This document shows, piece after piece, positions 42,412-52,287 of a stretch of DNA of 64,000 nt. A program made the translations under genes and the position numbers. The DNA is from Arthrobacter citreus (GTDB taxonomy: Bacteria > Actinomycetota > Actinomycetes > Actinomycetales > Micrococcaceae): contig NZ_VTFV01000007.1 of the NCBI RefSeq assembly GCF_009192745.1, positions 1 through 64,000 of the forward strand, given 5' to 3'. The notes under the pieces were generated by a model. It saw nothing but the letters and a program-made list of their open reading frames with translations. It was not told the origin of the DNA and did no database searches. Position 1 is the first letter of the stretch. The number at the start of each line of letters is the position of its first letter.

Positions 42412-42960
42412 CTAGTCGTGGAAATGCATCAGTCTCCAGCGGCCACCCAGTTCTGCCTGCAGCTGGTCCTGCAGATCAGCAGCCAGCGCTCTAATGTCGG
42501 GCTCCAGATACACGTCGCCGAAGATTACTGCAAAGGAGCAGACAGCGAGTGAGGCACTGATGTCCCAATCACCCCACAGCGCATGCCAGTCACAGTTTGG
42601 GCAGGTGAGACTGGGTTCAAGACGGCTCGCGAGCCAGTCCGCGGCAAGGGGGACTGTGCCGTCAAAGTCAGTTTCCGTGCCGCACCGCCGGCACACCGGT
42701 CCCAGTGGGCCGCCCCCTGGGAAATACAGGTCATGCCCGGCGACGAACGAGATGGCGAAGTGGTTCTTCGGAGGCACCAGCTCCCGTAGGCGCGGTCCCA
42801 GAGCATCCGCAGGATGCTTGGAATACATGTCGTCACTGGCATTCGGGTCCGGGGAACTCAAGCCGTTGGCCCGGAACCACGCCCGTACGTCCCGCATGCG
42901 CTCGTCAGCATGGGCGTTCTCCACTGACAGGTCCAGCAGTATTTCCCGGCGGTCTCCCAT
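42412..42960 (-). CDS. Hypothetical protein with a CxxC-CxxC zinc site
   Basis: 182 aa, acidic. Two CxxC pairs (PVCRRCGTE and LTCPNCDWH), about 35 residues apart, probably bind one zinc. The rest is mixed alpha/beta with SWWAL-type aromatics (NCDWHALWGDWDISAS). No family recognised. The ATG at 42958-42960 has AGGG about 9 nt upstream. It diverges from the Imm52-like gene; both lie in the accessory block, so an effector-immunity or sensing role is possible but unsupported. Confidence 0.55.
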   Translation of the reverse strand: MGDRREILLDLSVENAHADERMRDVRAWFRANGLSSPDPNASDDMYSKHPADALGPRLRELVPPKNHFAISFVAGHDLYFPGGGPLGPVCRRCGTETDFDGTVPLAADWLASRLEPSLTCPNCDWHALWGDWDISASLAVCSFAVIFGDVYLEPDIRALAADLQDQLQAELGGRWRLMHFHD

Positions 42961-43047
42961 TGCCACACCCTAACCCAGGCGGGCGATTCCAGGGCGTGCG
43001 TCCTGCCCCGCCAATCCCGGGAGTCCCCCACCATCGCATCGATTCGA

Positions 43048-43053
43048 TAGGTT
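43048..43053 (+). promoter_or_regulatory. -10 box for the leaderless Imm52-like gene
   Basis: TAGGTT ends 7 nt before the ATG at 43061. Confidence 0.4.
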
Positions 43054-43060
43054 GGGCCGC

Positions 43061-43837
43061 ATGACTTTGACAGTGACTGATGCCCTGGCCCTCAGCGGGC
43101 ACCAATGGGCGTGGATAGATCTGTACTGGGGAAACCGGCAAGAAACGGCACATGAGGTGGCGGAACGCATCCTGCCAACCCTGGGGCTGGTCCGGGCCCG
43201 GTTTCCGGCAGCGGAGGCCCAGTGGCTGATACGCACTGGGAGAACCTTCGGGCTAATGGAGGAGCTACCCGTCCCGGAGGATCCCAACGAACTGGGTGCC
43301 CTCATCGCAAGCCCCCGGCAAAAAGATGCCGCCGACGGGCTGTCCGTGCAGGGGACGCTGGAAGCGCGTTACACCTTGTATGAGGGGCATGATCCCGAAG
43401 CCGGCAGAATTTTCGATTTCTCAGCCGAAGCAGGCGCGGGGTACAACGGTATTTCGCTCCGGCTCCCGGGAGGTTTCCTGCTCGGCACCCCGGAGGAAGC
43501 TGCAGAATGGTTCCGCAGGCTGGTAGCCATCTGGGAACCGGGATTCGCCGCAGTAGGATCCACGGTGGCTCAGGCTGCGATGATGGACCGGGGAGTACAG
43601 CTGGACACCCGTTTCCTTGAGAAGCTTCCCGTCGGATACCTCAACTGGTTTTCTCTGGCCGCATACGGACGCCCGTCTCCTCCCTCTCAGCATCAGCATG
43701 AGTATCCGGACGGAACGCTGGTAGCCGTCAGTAAATGGTCAACAGCGGCTGCCGTGGAGCTCGGCGTCGAAATGGAGGGCCGTGGAATGCTGCACTGGCC
43801 GCCGCGGGACACGCCGGCGCCCGGCCCGATCCCCTAG
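43061..43837 (+). CDS. Imm52-like immunity protein
   Basis: 258 aa. Resembles the Imm52 immunity family: LYWGNRQETAHEVAERIL near the start, NGISLRLPGG in the middle, WFRRLVAIWEPGFAAVGS and then VGYLNWFSLA. Such proteins normally neutralise polymorphic toxins delivered by secretion systems. No toxin gene is next to it, so it would be an orphan immunity gene guarding against other strains. The match is from memory of the family pattern and is moderate. It converges with the decayed NmrA gene, overlapping by 4 nt. Confidence 0.5.
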   Translation: MTLTVTDALALSGHQWAWIDLYWGNRQETAHEVAERILPTLGLVRARFPAAEAQWLIRTGRTFGLMEELPVPEDPNELGALIASPRQKDAADGLSVQGTLEARYTLYEGHDPEAGRIFDFSAEAGAGYNGISLRLPGGFLLGTPEEAAEWFRRLVAIWEPGFAAVGSTVAQAAMMDRGVQLDTRFLEKLPVGYLNWFSLAAYGRPSPPSQHQHEYPDGTLVAVSKWSTAAAVELGVEMEGRGMLHWPPRDTPAPGPIP

Positions 43838-44388
43838 CTGTTCGGTGTCCACTGGACGTGCCGGATCCAGCCGGGAAGATCCAGAGGACCGTCCCCGCCG
43901 ACCAGTGCCCGAGTGGCCTCAAAGTCTGCCTGGTAGGCCGGGGTTTCGGCGAACCAGCGGAACATGGCCGCCATGTCGCTGTCTGCGCCGACTGCTTCCA
44001 GGGGAAGGGCTTCGTAGCGGGCAGGAAGTCCGGCCGCTTCCCCGAACGCTTCAGCGATCTGGCTGCCGGTTCGTTTATCGCCGCCGATCTCGACGGCCCC
44101 GCCCGGAACCTCAGCGCCAAGCAGAACTGATGCCGCAGCCCGGCCGAGATCCCGGACAGCGAGCATCTCAAGCGGGATGCCGTCGGGAAACGGCAGGCGG
44201 CGTTCCTCAACCTTCCGCTTGCTCTCAAAATGCGGCACCCCTGATTCCCTTTCGGCCCCTCCTCCATCGGATAGGGGGATTGCCGCTCGGACGTCGAACC
44301 TGCGGTACCGGGTAACCGCGATATGTACATTTCCGGGCCTTGGGGCAAGAATCGCTCCATCATCTTCCGCCCACCAAGCGAGGAACAC
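43834..44388 (-). pseudogene. Decayed NmrA-family NAD(P)-binding protein
   Basis: An open frame of 184 codons with only parts of an NmrA-like protein. The N-terminal Rossmann motif is absent. AERESGVPHFESKRKVEE matches the middle of the family, but is followed directly by LPFPDGIPLEMLAVRDLGRAAASVLL, so the roughly 40 residues usually between them (with the LRP-x-F-F-M-x-N-L region) are missing. The C-terminal half then reads normally to the end. The product would lack the cofactor site. The DUF4287 gene starts just beyond its 5' end on the other strand. Confidence 0.65.
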
Positions 44389-44389
44389 A

Positions 44390-44680
44390 ATGTCATTTCA
44401 GGCGTACCTGGACACTATCGAGAAAAAGACGGGGCGAACTCCCCGCCAGCTCGCGGACGAAGCCCGGGCAAAGGGTTTCGACGGGCCTGACGTTAAAGCC
44501 GGTGAAATCCTTGAGTGGCTGAAAACGGACTACGGACTGGGCCGCGGCCACGGGATGGCGCTGGTGTATGTGATCCGCAATGGTCCCTCGATCGATGCCA
44601 GGCATGTGGGGACCTCCGGACCGCACCGGGACGAATCAGACACGCTCTGGCTGGACGGGAACGCGACCAAACCGTCGTGA
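44390..44680 (+). CDS. DUF4287 domain protein
   Basis: 96 aa. MSFQAYLDTIEKKTGRTPRQ, then VKAGEILEWLKTDYGLGRGHGMAL, is the full DUF4287 domain (about 55 residues), followed by an unconserved tail. Often annotated beside DUF5655; function unknown. The start is 1 nt past the 5' end of the decayed NmrA frame. Confidence 0.88.
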   Translation: MSFQAYLDTIEKKTGRTPRQLADEARAKGFDGPDVKAGEILEWLKTDYGLGRGHGMALVYVIRNGPSIDARHVGTSGPHRDESDTLWLDGNATKPS

Positions 44681-44749
44681 GGTCCGAAGGATCCGAAGAA
44701 GCGGGGATTCACCACCGCAGTCCCGGACCCTCCGGCCTCCACTCCGGAA

Positions 44750-45727
44750 CTAGAACAAGGCAACCTTCGGCGTCTGCGGGAAGATCCGGTCCAGTTCCTC
44801 AAGATCCTTCTCGGACGGCACCCAGGAAGCGGCTTCGGCGTTCTGCTGAACCTGTTCCGGCTTCGTGGCACCCGCGATCACGGAGGCAACCGACGGACGG
44901 GACGCCAGCCATGAGAACGCCACCTGCACCTCGGTCAGGCCGCGGTCGCGGGCGAAGTCACCGAACTCGCGCAGCTGGTCGAAGTCGGCGTTCTGCAGCA
45001 GGTTGGTGCGCGAGTGGGTCAGCCGGCTTCCCTCGGGAGCCTGGCCGGAGCTGTACTTCCCGGTGAGCAGGCCGTTGGCCAGCGGGAAGTAGGGCAGCAC
45101 ACCCAGTCCGTAGGCTTCCGCAGCGGGAGTGACTTCCAGTTCGGCCCGGCGGTCCAGCAGGTTGTAGTGGTTCTGTGCCGAGATGAACCGGGTGCTGCCC
45201 TTCATGCGGGCAGTGAACTCAGCCTCCGCGATCTGCCAGCCGGTGCGGTTTGAGTGGCCGATGTAGCGCACCTTGCCGCTGGTCACCAGATCGTCCAGAG
45301 CCGCGAGGGTCTCGTCGATCGGAGTCAGCGGGTCCGGTGTGTGGAACTGGTACAAGTCAATCCAGTCCGTTCCAAGCCGGCGCAGGGACGCCTCGACGGC
45401 AGCGACGATATAGCGGCGGGATCCGCGCGCGCCGAAATCAGGACCGTTGGCCCCCTGCATGTCCATGCCGAACTTGGTCGCCAGGACAATATCTGCGCGG
45501 CGTGCACCCAGTGCCTTGCCCAGCCGGATTTCGCTCAGTCCGGGTTCGGCGCCGTAGATATCGGCAGTATCGAAGAGGGTTATCCCTGCGTCGATAGCGG
45601 CGTGGACGACGGCGTCCGTTCCCTCCTGGGATTCGGTTGCCGTGCCTGCACGGCCCAGGTTGTTGCAGCCGAGGCCAACCGTGGAAACGGTCAGTCCGGA
45701 ATTGCCAAGTCTGTTGTAGGTGGTCAT
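44750..45727 (-). CDS. Aldo/keto reductase
   Basis: 325 aa, (beta/alpha)8 NADPH-dependent reductase. Catalytic tetrad: Asp and Tyr in FDTADIYGAE, Lys in VLATKFG, His in LYQFHTPDP. The C-terminal NADPH segment is SVIAGATKPEQVQQNAEAAS. It resembles the AKR subfamily that includes potassium-channel beta-like and YghZ-like proteins. The substrate is unknown. Single gene with about 50 nt to the next one on the same strand. Confidence 0.93.
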   Translation of the reverse strand: MTTYNRLGNSGLTVSTVGLGCNNLGRAGTATESQEGTDAVVHAAIDAGITLFDTADIYGAEPGLSEIRLGKALGARRADIVLATKFGMDMQGANGPDFGARGSRRYIVAAVEASLRRLGTDWIDLYQFHTPDPLTPIDETLAALDDLVTSGKVRYIGHSNRTGWQIAEAEFTARMKGSTRFISAQNHYNLLDRRAELEVTPAAEAYGLGVLPYFPLANGLLTGKYSSGQAPEGSRLTHSRTNLLQNADFDQLREFGDFARDRGLTEVQVAFSWLASRPSVASVIAGATKPEQVQQNAEAASWVPSEKDLEELDRIFPQTPKVALF

Positions 45728-45775
45728 CCTGCCACGCTATCAACTACCGCTGCCCGCATGCGGTAATCCGCCCCG

Positions 45776-46093
45776 CTAGGGGCCGAAGGCGCTCATTGGC
45801 CCATTGAGGCTTGGAGGCTTGTCCGTCTCCAGGATGTACTGGACGGGAATGGGCCCGGTGGGAAGCAGGCCCGGATAGATGCTCTCATGGTTGCGGCGGC
45901 GCGGTTGGTTCCCGCTCTCCTTCAACCGGCGGGAAAACGCCGGCGAGGAAACCGGGTCCAGCCCGGCCTGCTCGCACCAGATGATGTAAATGCCGTACAA
46001 GTCCGCCGTCGGCGTGGCCTCGTCTTCGCTGAGGCCGGTGATGGTGCATTCCCGCAAAAAGTCCGTCACGGGACCGGATTGTGCCTGTTCCAT
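45776..46093 (-). CDS. Stand-alone D5-type primase C-terminal-like domain protein
   Basis: 105 aa. TDFLRECTITGLSEDEATPTADLYGIYIIWCEQAGLDPVSSPAFSRRLKESG followed by RRRNHESIYPGLL resembles the small winged-helix domain at the C-terminus of phage/plasmid D5-like primase-helicases. Here it stands alone without helicase. It could be a phage remnant or a small DNA-binding protein. A GTG at 46111 would add six residues. Confidence 0.6.
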   Translation of the reverse strand: MEQAQSGPVTDFLRECTITGLSEDEATPTADLYGIYIIWCEQAGLDPVSSPAFSRRLKESGNQPRRRNHESIYPGLLPTGPIPVQYILETDKPPSLNGPMSAFGP

Positions 46094-46135
46094 ACTGCCG
46101 ACACTAGCCACGCGCCCCTCCGGTGGGAAGAGCCG

Positions 46136-46999
46136 CTAAGGTGAACTTTTACCTTCGCTGCGCAAATAGTCTTCAAAGCTCAGCGGCGCCGCACCGGTGA
46201 GTTCAGCGACGTCGTCACTAACCCGGGCCATTTGCCCGGCTGCGATGGCCGCGTAGCTGGTGGCCCACGCCACCGCCTGCCACTGCGTGGCGCCCGTGGC
46301 CAGCCGGGATTCGACCGCTTCGTCCAGGGATTCGGCATGGTAGGTGATGTTCTCACCGGTGACGCGGGAAAGAATCTCCGCTACCTCGGCCATGGTCAGG
46401 GCCTCGGGCCCGGTCAGTGTGTAGGTCCGGTGGGCATGAGGCACGGGATCGGCCAGGATCCGTGCTGCTGAACGAGCGACGTCGGTCCGCGCCACCGGGG
46501 CAAACCGGCCGTCCGCTGCGGGACCGCGGATCACGCCGTCGCGCCCTACAAAGGAAGGCAGGATGTCCTGGTAGAAGGCATCGCGCAGGAACGTAAACTC
46601 CAGTCCGCGTTCCCGGATGTACTGCTCGGTGTCCCAGTGGTCACGTCCCAGGGTGAACACATCATTCTCCGAGGCCCCCATGAACGAAGTGTAGACAATG
46701 TGCCTTACCCCGGCGTCAACGGCCGCGTCGACGAACGTGCGCTGGTCCTGGGCGCGGTATGGATTCTCCGCTGCCGACACCATAAAGAGGGTCTGCGTTC
46801 CCCGGAGCGCACGCTCAGCGTGTTCCTTGTCCGCGTAGGACACCGCGAAGGTGGGCGTGTCCGGCTGCTGCGGAACCCGGGCGGTATGCCGCGCCAGCAG
46901 GCGCAGCGGTACGCCCTGCCCTGCCAGCAGACGTGCGACCATACCGCCAAGTGCACCGGTGGCTCCCGTGACGGCGAGAGGAGGGAGGTCGTTCGGCAT
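46136..46999 (-). CDS. NmrA-type SDR oxidoreductase (atypical short-chain dehydrogenase)
   Basis: 287 aa with an intact N-terminal Rossmann motif AVTGATGALGGMVARLLAGQG, the atypical-SDR stretch FVDAAVDAGVRHIVYTSFMGAS and C-terminal LTGPEALTMAEVAEILSRVTG. Relatives are NAD(P)H sensors or quinone reductases (QorB-like). The ATG at 46997-46999 was preferred over a GTG three codons upstream. It lies 41 nt after dxs on the same strand. Confidence 0.88.
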   Translation of the reverse strand: MPNDLPPLAVTGATGALGGMVARLLAGQGVPLRLLARHTARVPQQPDTPTFAVSYADKEHAERALRGTQTLFMVSAAENPYRAQDQRTFVDAAVDAGVRHIVYTSFMGASENDVFTLGRDHWDTEQYIRERGLEFTFLRDAFYQDILPSFVGRDGVIRGPAADGRFAPVARTDVARSAARILADPVPHAHRTYTLTGPEALTMAEVAEILSRVTGENITYHAESLDEAVESRLATGATQWQAVAWATSYAAIAAGQMARVSDDVAELTGAAPLSFEDYLRSEGKSSP

Positions 47000-47040
47000 T
47001 GGCGCCACCTGCTTTCCTTGCCCCGCCGGGGCTGCGGAGC

Positions 47041-49014
47041 TTACTTGATCTTCGGTATCTGTCCTGTGGGTGCCTGCTGACCCGGCAGCGGCCGGGCGAA
47101 GGGAACCTTAGTTCCCAGCACCTGGGCGACGACGTCGTTGGCCACCTGGCGGGCCGTAAGGCCCACGCGCTCCATGACTTCGGCACGGGTGCCGTGGTCC
47201 AGGAACTCGACCGGTAGGCCCACTTCATTCAGGGCGGTGTCCACGCCTGCCGCCCTCATCTCCTGGCGGATCCGGGATCCGACTCCCCCGGCCCGCACAC
47301 CGTCCTCAATGACGATCACGATCCGGTGCTCGGCCGCCATGCAGACGATCGACCGCGGAACCGGCAGCACCCAGCGCGGATCCACCACGGTGGAACTTAT
47401 CCCCTGGTCGCCGAGGCGGTCGGCGACTTCCAGCGCCATCTCCGCCATGGCTCCAACACTGACGATCAGGACGTCGTTGCTGGCATCACCGGAGGGGCGG
47501 CGGGCCAGGATGTCCACGCCGTCCTCGGTGCGTTCCTCAGCTTCAACGTCCGGTCCTACGGTTCCCTTGGAGAAACGGACCACGCTGGGCGCGTCGGAGA
47601 TCGCGACAGCCTCCCGAAGTTCTTCCCGGAGCCGGGTGGCATCTCGGGGAGCTGCCAGGTGCAGTCCGGGCACAATCTGCAGCATGGACATGTCCCACAT
47701 GCCGTGGTGGCTGGCGCCGTCCGGCCCGGTAACCCCGGCGCGGTCAAGGACGATCGTCACGCCGGCCTTGTGCAGGGCCACGTCCATGAGCAGCTGGTCG
47801 AATGCCCGGTTCAGGAAGGTGGCGTAGAGCGCGACCACGGGATGCAGTCCCCCGTAGGCCATACCGGCCGCGGAGGTGAGGGCATGCTGCTCGGCGATGC
47901 CGACGTCGAACACCCGTTCCGGATGCTTCTCAGCCATGCGGTGCAGGCCCACGGGGATGAGCATGGCACCGGTGATACCGACGATGTCCTTCCGTTCGTC
48001 GGCGATGTCTGCGATTTCGGTGGCGAAGACGGAGGTCCAGGACTGCTTGCCGCCGGCGGCTACGGGGGCACCGGTTTCGGGATCGATCACTCCCACTGCA
48101 TGGAATTGGTCTTCCACGTGCGCCCGCGCAGGGGCGTAGCCGTGGCCCTTTTCGGTGATCGCGTGGACGATCACCGGTCCGGCGAAATTCTTGGCCTTTT
48201 CCAGCGCCTGTTCCACAGCCTCAAGGTCATGGCCGTCGACCGGCCCGACGTACTTCATTCCGAGGTCTTCGAAGAGACCCTGGGGTGCCCACCAGTCCTT
48301 GACGCCCTTCTTGGCTGCGTGGAGGCTGTGGTACGCGAACCGGCCCACGGGTCCCCCGTTCTGCAGGCGGCCCTTCCACCAGTCCATGGTGTTTTCGTAC
48401 ATGTGGTGTGTGCGCACGGCGTCGATGGTCGGCCGCAGCGAGGCAAGGTAATCCGCCACGCCGCCGATGGTGGGCGCGTAGGAACGGCCGTTGTCGTTGA
48501 CCACGATCACCACACGCCGCTTTTGGTCGGCAGCGATGTTGTTCAGGGCTTCCCAGGCCATGCCCCCGGTGAGGGCACCGTCGCCCACCATGACAACCGT
48601 GTACCGGTCGCCTTCACCGTTGAGCTGCCGGGCGCGGGAGATGCCGTCAGCCCAGGACAGGGAGGAAGAAGCGTGCGAGCTCTCCACGATGTCGTGGACA
48701 GATTCTGCCCGTGAGGGGTAGCCGGAGAGGCCGCCCTGCTGGCGCAGGGTCGAGAAGTCCTGGCGGCCGGTGAGCATCTTGTGCACGTAGGACTGGTGGC
48801 CTGTGTCAAAGACGATGCTGTCCCGCGGTGAGTCGAACACCCGGTGGATGCCCATGGTTAGTTCAACGACGCCCAGGTTAGGTCCCAGATGCCCGCCGGT
48901 CTGGGCCACATTCGTGATGAGGAATGAGCGGATTTCCTCGGCGAGGGCTGAGAGCTGGGAGCTGCTCAGCTTACTGAGGTCCCGCGGATCACGGATGGTT
49001 TCCAGAAGTCCCAA
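47041..49014 (-). CDS. dxs: 1-deoxy-D-xylulose-5-phosphate synthase
   Basis: 657 aa. First step of the MEP isoprenoid pathway: pyruvate plus glyceraldehyde-3-phosphate to DXP. ThDP site: [51 protein letters not shown] and NDNGRSYAP; the pyrimidine-binding domain has [20 protein letters not shown]. The start is inferred as TTG at 49012-49014 because GGGAGG lies 7 nt upstream and the protein begins there at the conserved [11 protein letters not shown]; no ATG or GTG is suitable. Confidence 0.95.
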   Translation of the reverse strand: MGLLETIRDPRDLSKLSSSQLSALAEEIRSFLITNVAQTGGHLGPNLGVVELTMGIHRVFDSPRDSIVFDTGHQSYVHKMLTGRQDFSTLRQQGGLSGYPSRAESVHDIVESSHASSSLSWADGISRARQLNGEGDRYTVVMVGDGALTGGMAWEALNNIAADQKRRVVIVVNDNGRSYAPTIGGVADYLASLRPTIDAVRTHHMYENTMDWWKGRLQNGGPVGRFAYHSLHAAKKGVKDWWAPQGLFEDLGMKYVGPVDGHDLEAVEQALEKAKNFAGPVIVHAITEKGHGYAPARAHVEDQFHAVGVIDPETGAPVAAGGKQSWTSVFATEIADIADERKDIVGITGAMLIPVGLHRMAEKHPERVFDVGIAEQHALTSAAGMAYGGLHPVVALYATFLNRAFDQLLMDVALHKAGVTIVLDRAGVTGPDGASHHGMWDMSMLQIVPGLHLAAPRDATRLREELREAVAISDAPSVVRFSKGTVGPDVEAEERTEDGVDILARRPSGDASNDVLIVSVGAMAEMALEVADRLGDQGISSTVVDPRWVLPVPRSIVCMAAEHRIVIVIEDGVRAGGVGSRIRQEMRAAGVDTALNEVGLPVEFLDHGTRAEVMERVGLTARQVANDVVAQVLGTKVPFARPLPGQQAPTGQIPKIK

Positions 49015-49111
49015 GAGGGCGCCTCCCTTGCGTCTTAGGCAACGGGCAAATGCACCGTCACAGCTTTTAACTCTAACGCCTGCCCCGCACCCCCGGTTTC
49101 CACAGAAGCGC

Positions 49112-49151
49112 AAAACGCCCCGTTTCCTTCCATCCGGAAGAAAACGGGGCG
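49112..49151 (-). terminator. Intrinsic terminator of acnA
   Basis: CGCCCCGTTT (49116-49125) pairs with AAACGGGGCG (49142-49151), with inner CTTCC/GGAAG pairs; on the minus strand it is followed by TTTT (49112-49115). It lies 23 nt after the acnA stop. Confidence 0.8.
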
Positions 49152-49174
49152 CTGTGCTCAGGCGCTGTGCAGCC

Positions 49175-52000
49175 CTACTTTGCCGAGATCTGGCGAAGCA
49201 CGTACTGCAGGATGCCGCCGTTGCGGTAGTAGTCGGCCTCACCCGGGGTATCGATGCGCAGGACCGCATCGAAGGTGATGGCCTCACCGTTCTCGGGCAC
49301 CGCGGTGACCTTGACGGTCTTCGGGGTGGTGCCGTTGTTGAGCTCGGTAACGCCCTCAACCGAGAAGGTCTCGGTACCGGTCAGGCCCAGGGACTCAGCG
49401 TTGACGCCGGCCGGGTACTGCAGCGGAAGGACGCCCATGCCAATGAGGTTGGAGCGGTGGATGCGCTCGTAGCTCTCGGCGATGACTGCCTTGACGCCCA
49501 GCAGTGCGGTGCCCTTGGCAGCCCAGTCACGCGAGGAGCCCGAACCGTATTCCTTGCCGGCCAGGACAACCAGCGGAGTGCCTGCGGCCTGGTAGTTCAT
49601 CGCGGCATCGTAAACAGCAGCCTGCGGTGCGTCGGCCTGGGTGAAGTCGCGGGTGAAGCCGCCTTCAACGCCGTCGAGCAGCTGGTTCTTGATGCGGATG
49701 TTGGCGAAGGTGCCGCGGATCATGACTTCGTGGTTTCCACGGCGGGAACCGTAGGAGTTGAAGTCCTTGCGGGCCACACCGTGCTCCAGCAGGTACTTGC
49801 CTGCGGGGGTGTCGGACTTGAAGGAACCGGCCGGGGAAATGTGGTCGGTGGTGACCGAGTCGCCCAGCTTCAGCAACACGCGGGCACCTTCGATGTTCTC
49901 GACGGGCTCGGGCTGTGCCTTCATGCCCTCGAAGTACGGGGGCTTCCGGACGTACGTGGACTCCGAATCCCATTCGAAGGTTGCGCCTTCGGGGGTGGGC
50001 AGGGACTTCCAGCGGTCGTCGCCTTCGAAGATGGTGCCGTAGCTGTCGGTGAACATCTTCTTGTCGATGGAGGCATCGATGATCTCCTGGACCTCGACCG
50101 GGTTCGGCCAGATGTCCTTCAGGAAGATGTCGTTGCCTTCGGCGTCCTGACCCAGGGCGTCGTTCTCGAAGTCGAAGTCCATGGAACCGGCCAGTGCGTA
50201 GGCCACTACCAGCGGCGGGGACGCCAGGTAGTTCATCTTCACGTCCGGGTTGATGCGGCCTTCGAAGTTGCGGTTGCCGGAGAGCACTGCGGTAACCGCA
50301 AGGTCGGCTTCGTTGATCGCCGTGGAGATTTCCTCTTCCAGCGGACCGGAGTTGCCGATGCAGGTGGCGCAGCCGTAGCCAACCACGAAGAAGCCGAGCT
50401 TCTCCAGGTACGGGATCAGGCCGGACTTCTCGTAGTAGTCGGTGACTACCTTGGAGCCCGGTGCGATCGAGGTCTTGACCCACGGCTGGGCGACGAGGCC
50501 CTTTTCGACGGCGTTGCGTGCCAGTACGGCAGCGGCCATCATCACCGAGGGGTTGGACGTGTTGGTGCAGGAGGTGATCGAGGCGATCGTCACGGCACCG
50601 TGGTCCAGCTCGAAGCTGCGGCCGTCCGGCATGGTGACGGGAACCTTGTTCACCGAACGCTCGGCGGGAGCATCGGATTCCTTGACCAGGTCGTGCTGGA
50701 CGTCCTTGATCTTGGTGCTGCCCTCGGCGAAGGACGGAGCGTCCGAAGCGGGGAAGGTTTCTTCCAGCGCTTCATCCACGGTGCCGTTCTGGGCCTCTAC
50801 GGTCTCGTGGACGTAGTTCTTCAGGTCGGCACGGAACTGCTGCTTGGCGTTCGTGAGCTCCACGCGGTCCTGCGGGCGCTTCGGGCCGGCGATCGAGGGA
50901 ACCACGGTGGAGAGGTCCAGCTCGAGGTACTCGGAGTACTTGATTTCCTTCGAGGGATCGTGCCAGAGGCCCTGTTCCTTGGCGTAGGCCTCCACGAGGG
51001 CTACGTTTTCCTCGGAGCGGCCGGTAAGGCGCAGGTAGTCCAGGGTCACGTCGTCGATCGGGAAGATCGCGGCGGTGGAACCGAACTCCGGGCTCATGTT
51101 GCCGATGGTGGCGCGGTTGGCCAGCGGCACGGAGGCAACGCCCTCGCCGTAGAACTCCACGAACTTGCCGACGACGCCGTGCTTGCGCAGCATCTCGGTG
51201 ATCGTCAGGACGACGTCCGTGGCGGTGGCGCCGGCCGGGATCTCACCGGTGAGCTTGAAGCCGACAACGCGCGGGATCAGCATGGAGACGGGCTGGCCGA
51301 GCATTGCTGCTTCGGCTTCGATGCCGCCAACGCCCCAGCCGAGCACACCCAGGCCGTTGACCATGGTGGTGTGGGAGTCGGTGCCGACGCAGGTGTCCGG
51401 GTAGGCACGCAGGACGCCGTCAACTTCACGGGTCATAACGGTGCGCGCCAGGTACTCGATGTTGACCTGGTGGACAATGCCCATTCCCGGGGGGACAACC
51501 TTGAAGTCATCGAATGCGGTCTGGCCCCAGCGCAGGAACTGGTAACGCTCACCGTTGCGCTGGTACTCGATTTCCATGTTGCGCTCGAGTGCGCCGGCGT
51601 TGCCGAAAGCATCGATCTGCACGGAGTGGTCAATGACCATTTCGGCCGGTGCCAGCGGGTTGACGCGCTTGGGGTCGCCGCCAAGGTCGGCCACTGCTTC
51701 ACGCATGGTCGCCAGGTCAACGATGCAGGGAACACCGGTGAAGTCCTGCATGATCACGCGGGCAGGCGTGAACTGGATTTCGGTGCTGGGCTCTGCGTTT
51801 GCGTCCCACTTGGCCAGGGCACGGACGTGGTCCGCGGTGATGTTGGCACCATCTTCGGTGCGCAGCAGGTTCTCCAGCAGGACCTTGAGGCTGAACGGAA
51901 GGCTCTGGGCGCCTTCGACGGAATTCAGCCGGAAAATTTCATATTCGTTTCCGTTGACGTCAAGGACGCCTTTGGATCCGAAGCTGTCCACATTACTCAT
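49175..52000 (-). CDS. acnA: Aconitate hydratase A
   Basis: 941 aa [4Fe-4S] enzyme of the TCA cycle (citrate to isocitrate); IRP-like members can also bind RNA. Iron-sulfur cysteines: [11 protein letters not shown] and [14 protein letters not shown]. Other marks: [21 protein letters not shown], and the swivel domain [21 protein letters not shown] and [18 protein letters not shown] region rich in charged residues (about 385-445) is an insertion typical of actinobacterial AcnA. AGGAG lies 8 nt before the ATG. Confidence 0.97.
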   Translation of the reverse strand: MSNVDSFGSKGVLDVNGNEYEIFRLNSVEGAQSLPFSLKVLLENLLRTEDGANITADHVRALAKWDANAEPSTEIQFTPARVIMQDFTGVPCIVDLATMREAVADLGGDPKRVNPLAPAEMVIDHSVQIDAFGNAGALERNMEIEYQRNGERYQFLRWGQTAFDDFKVVPPGMGIVHQVNIEYLARTVMTREVDGVLRAYPDTCVGTDSHTTMVNGLGVLGWGVGGIEAEAAMLGQPVSMLIPRVVGFKLTGEIPAGATATDVVLTITEMLRKHGVVGKFVEFYGEGVASVPLANRATIGNMSPEFGSTAAIFPIDDVTLDYLRLTGRSEENVALVEAYAKEQGLWHDPSKEIKYSEYLELDLSTVVPSIAGPKRPQDRVELTNAKQQFRADLKNYVHETVEAQNGTVDEALEETFPASDAPSFAEGSTKIKDVQHDLVKESDAPAERSVNKVPVTMPDGRSFELDHGAVTIASITSCTNTSNPSVMMAAAVLARNAVEKGLVAQPWVKTSIAPGSKVVTDYYEKSGLIPYLEKLGFFVVGYGCATCIGNSGPLEEEISTAINEADLAVTAVLSGNRNFEGRINPDVKMNYLASPPLVVAYALAGSMDFDFENDALGQDAEGNDIFLKDIWPNPVEVQEIIDASIDKKMFTDSYGTIFEGDDRWKSLPTPEGATFEWDSESTYVRKPPYFEGMKAQPEPVENIEGARVLLKLGDSVTTDHISPAGSFKSDTPAGKYLLEHGVARKDFNSYGSRRGNHEVMIRGTFANIRIKNQLLDGVEGGFTRDFTQADAPQAAVYDAAMNYQAAGTPLVVLAGKEYGSGSSRDWAAKGTALLGVKAVIAESYERIHRSNLIGMGVLPLQYPAGVNAESLGLTGTETFSVEGVTELNNGTTPKTVKVTAVPENGEAITFDAVLRIDTPGEADYYRNGGILQYVLRQISAK

Positions 52001-52287
52001 AACAGGACTCCTCTCGCCACCGTTTTATCTTTGTCCAGTGATCCGCCGCACGCTAGTTAGGATTTCCTAACCGGCACAGCTGTTGGGCCCGGCCGGGAAA
52101 TGGTGGGTGATTTCCCGGGCTGGCTAGTCCCCCCTGCCGTGCAAACGTATGGCGGGAATCCCTTCGGCACGGAGCCGGACAACTGTTCCCATCCTAGCCG
52201 GATGCGCGTCCGCTGGACCGTTCACCGCGCCGGATACCGGTATATGGCCCGCCACACACCGGCCCGGCGGCTCGTGCAGGGGCAGCG
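52001..52287. promoter_or_regulatory. acnA upstream region with an inverted repeat
   Basis: The gap holds GTTAGGA-TT-TCCTAAC (52056-52071), a perfect 7-nt inverted repeat 56-71 nt before the acnA ATG. It resembles, but is not, a full DtxR/IdeR box. No other gene or clear signal was seen. Confidence 0.45.

Noticed and set aside
48803-52060. A 1085-codon open frame antisense to dxs and acnA
   Set aside because: Same reason: composition-driven antisense frame opposite conserved genes.
52056-52071. A standard DtxR/IdeR iron box upstream of acnA
   Set aside because: The halves fit but the spacing is shorter than the 19-bp consensus, so it is reported only as an unassigned inverted repeat.
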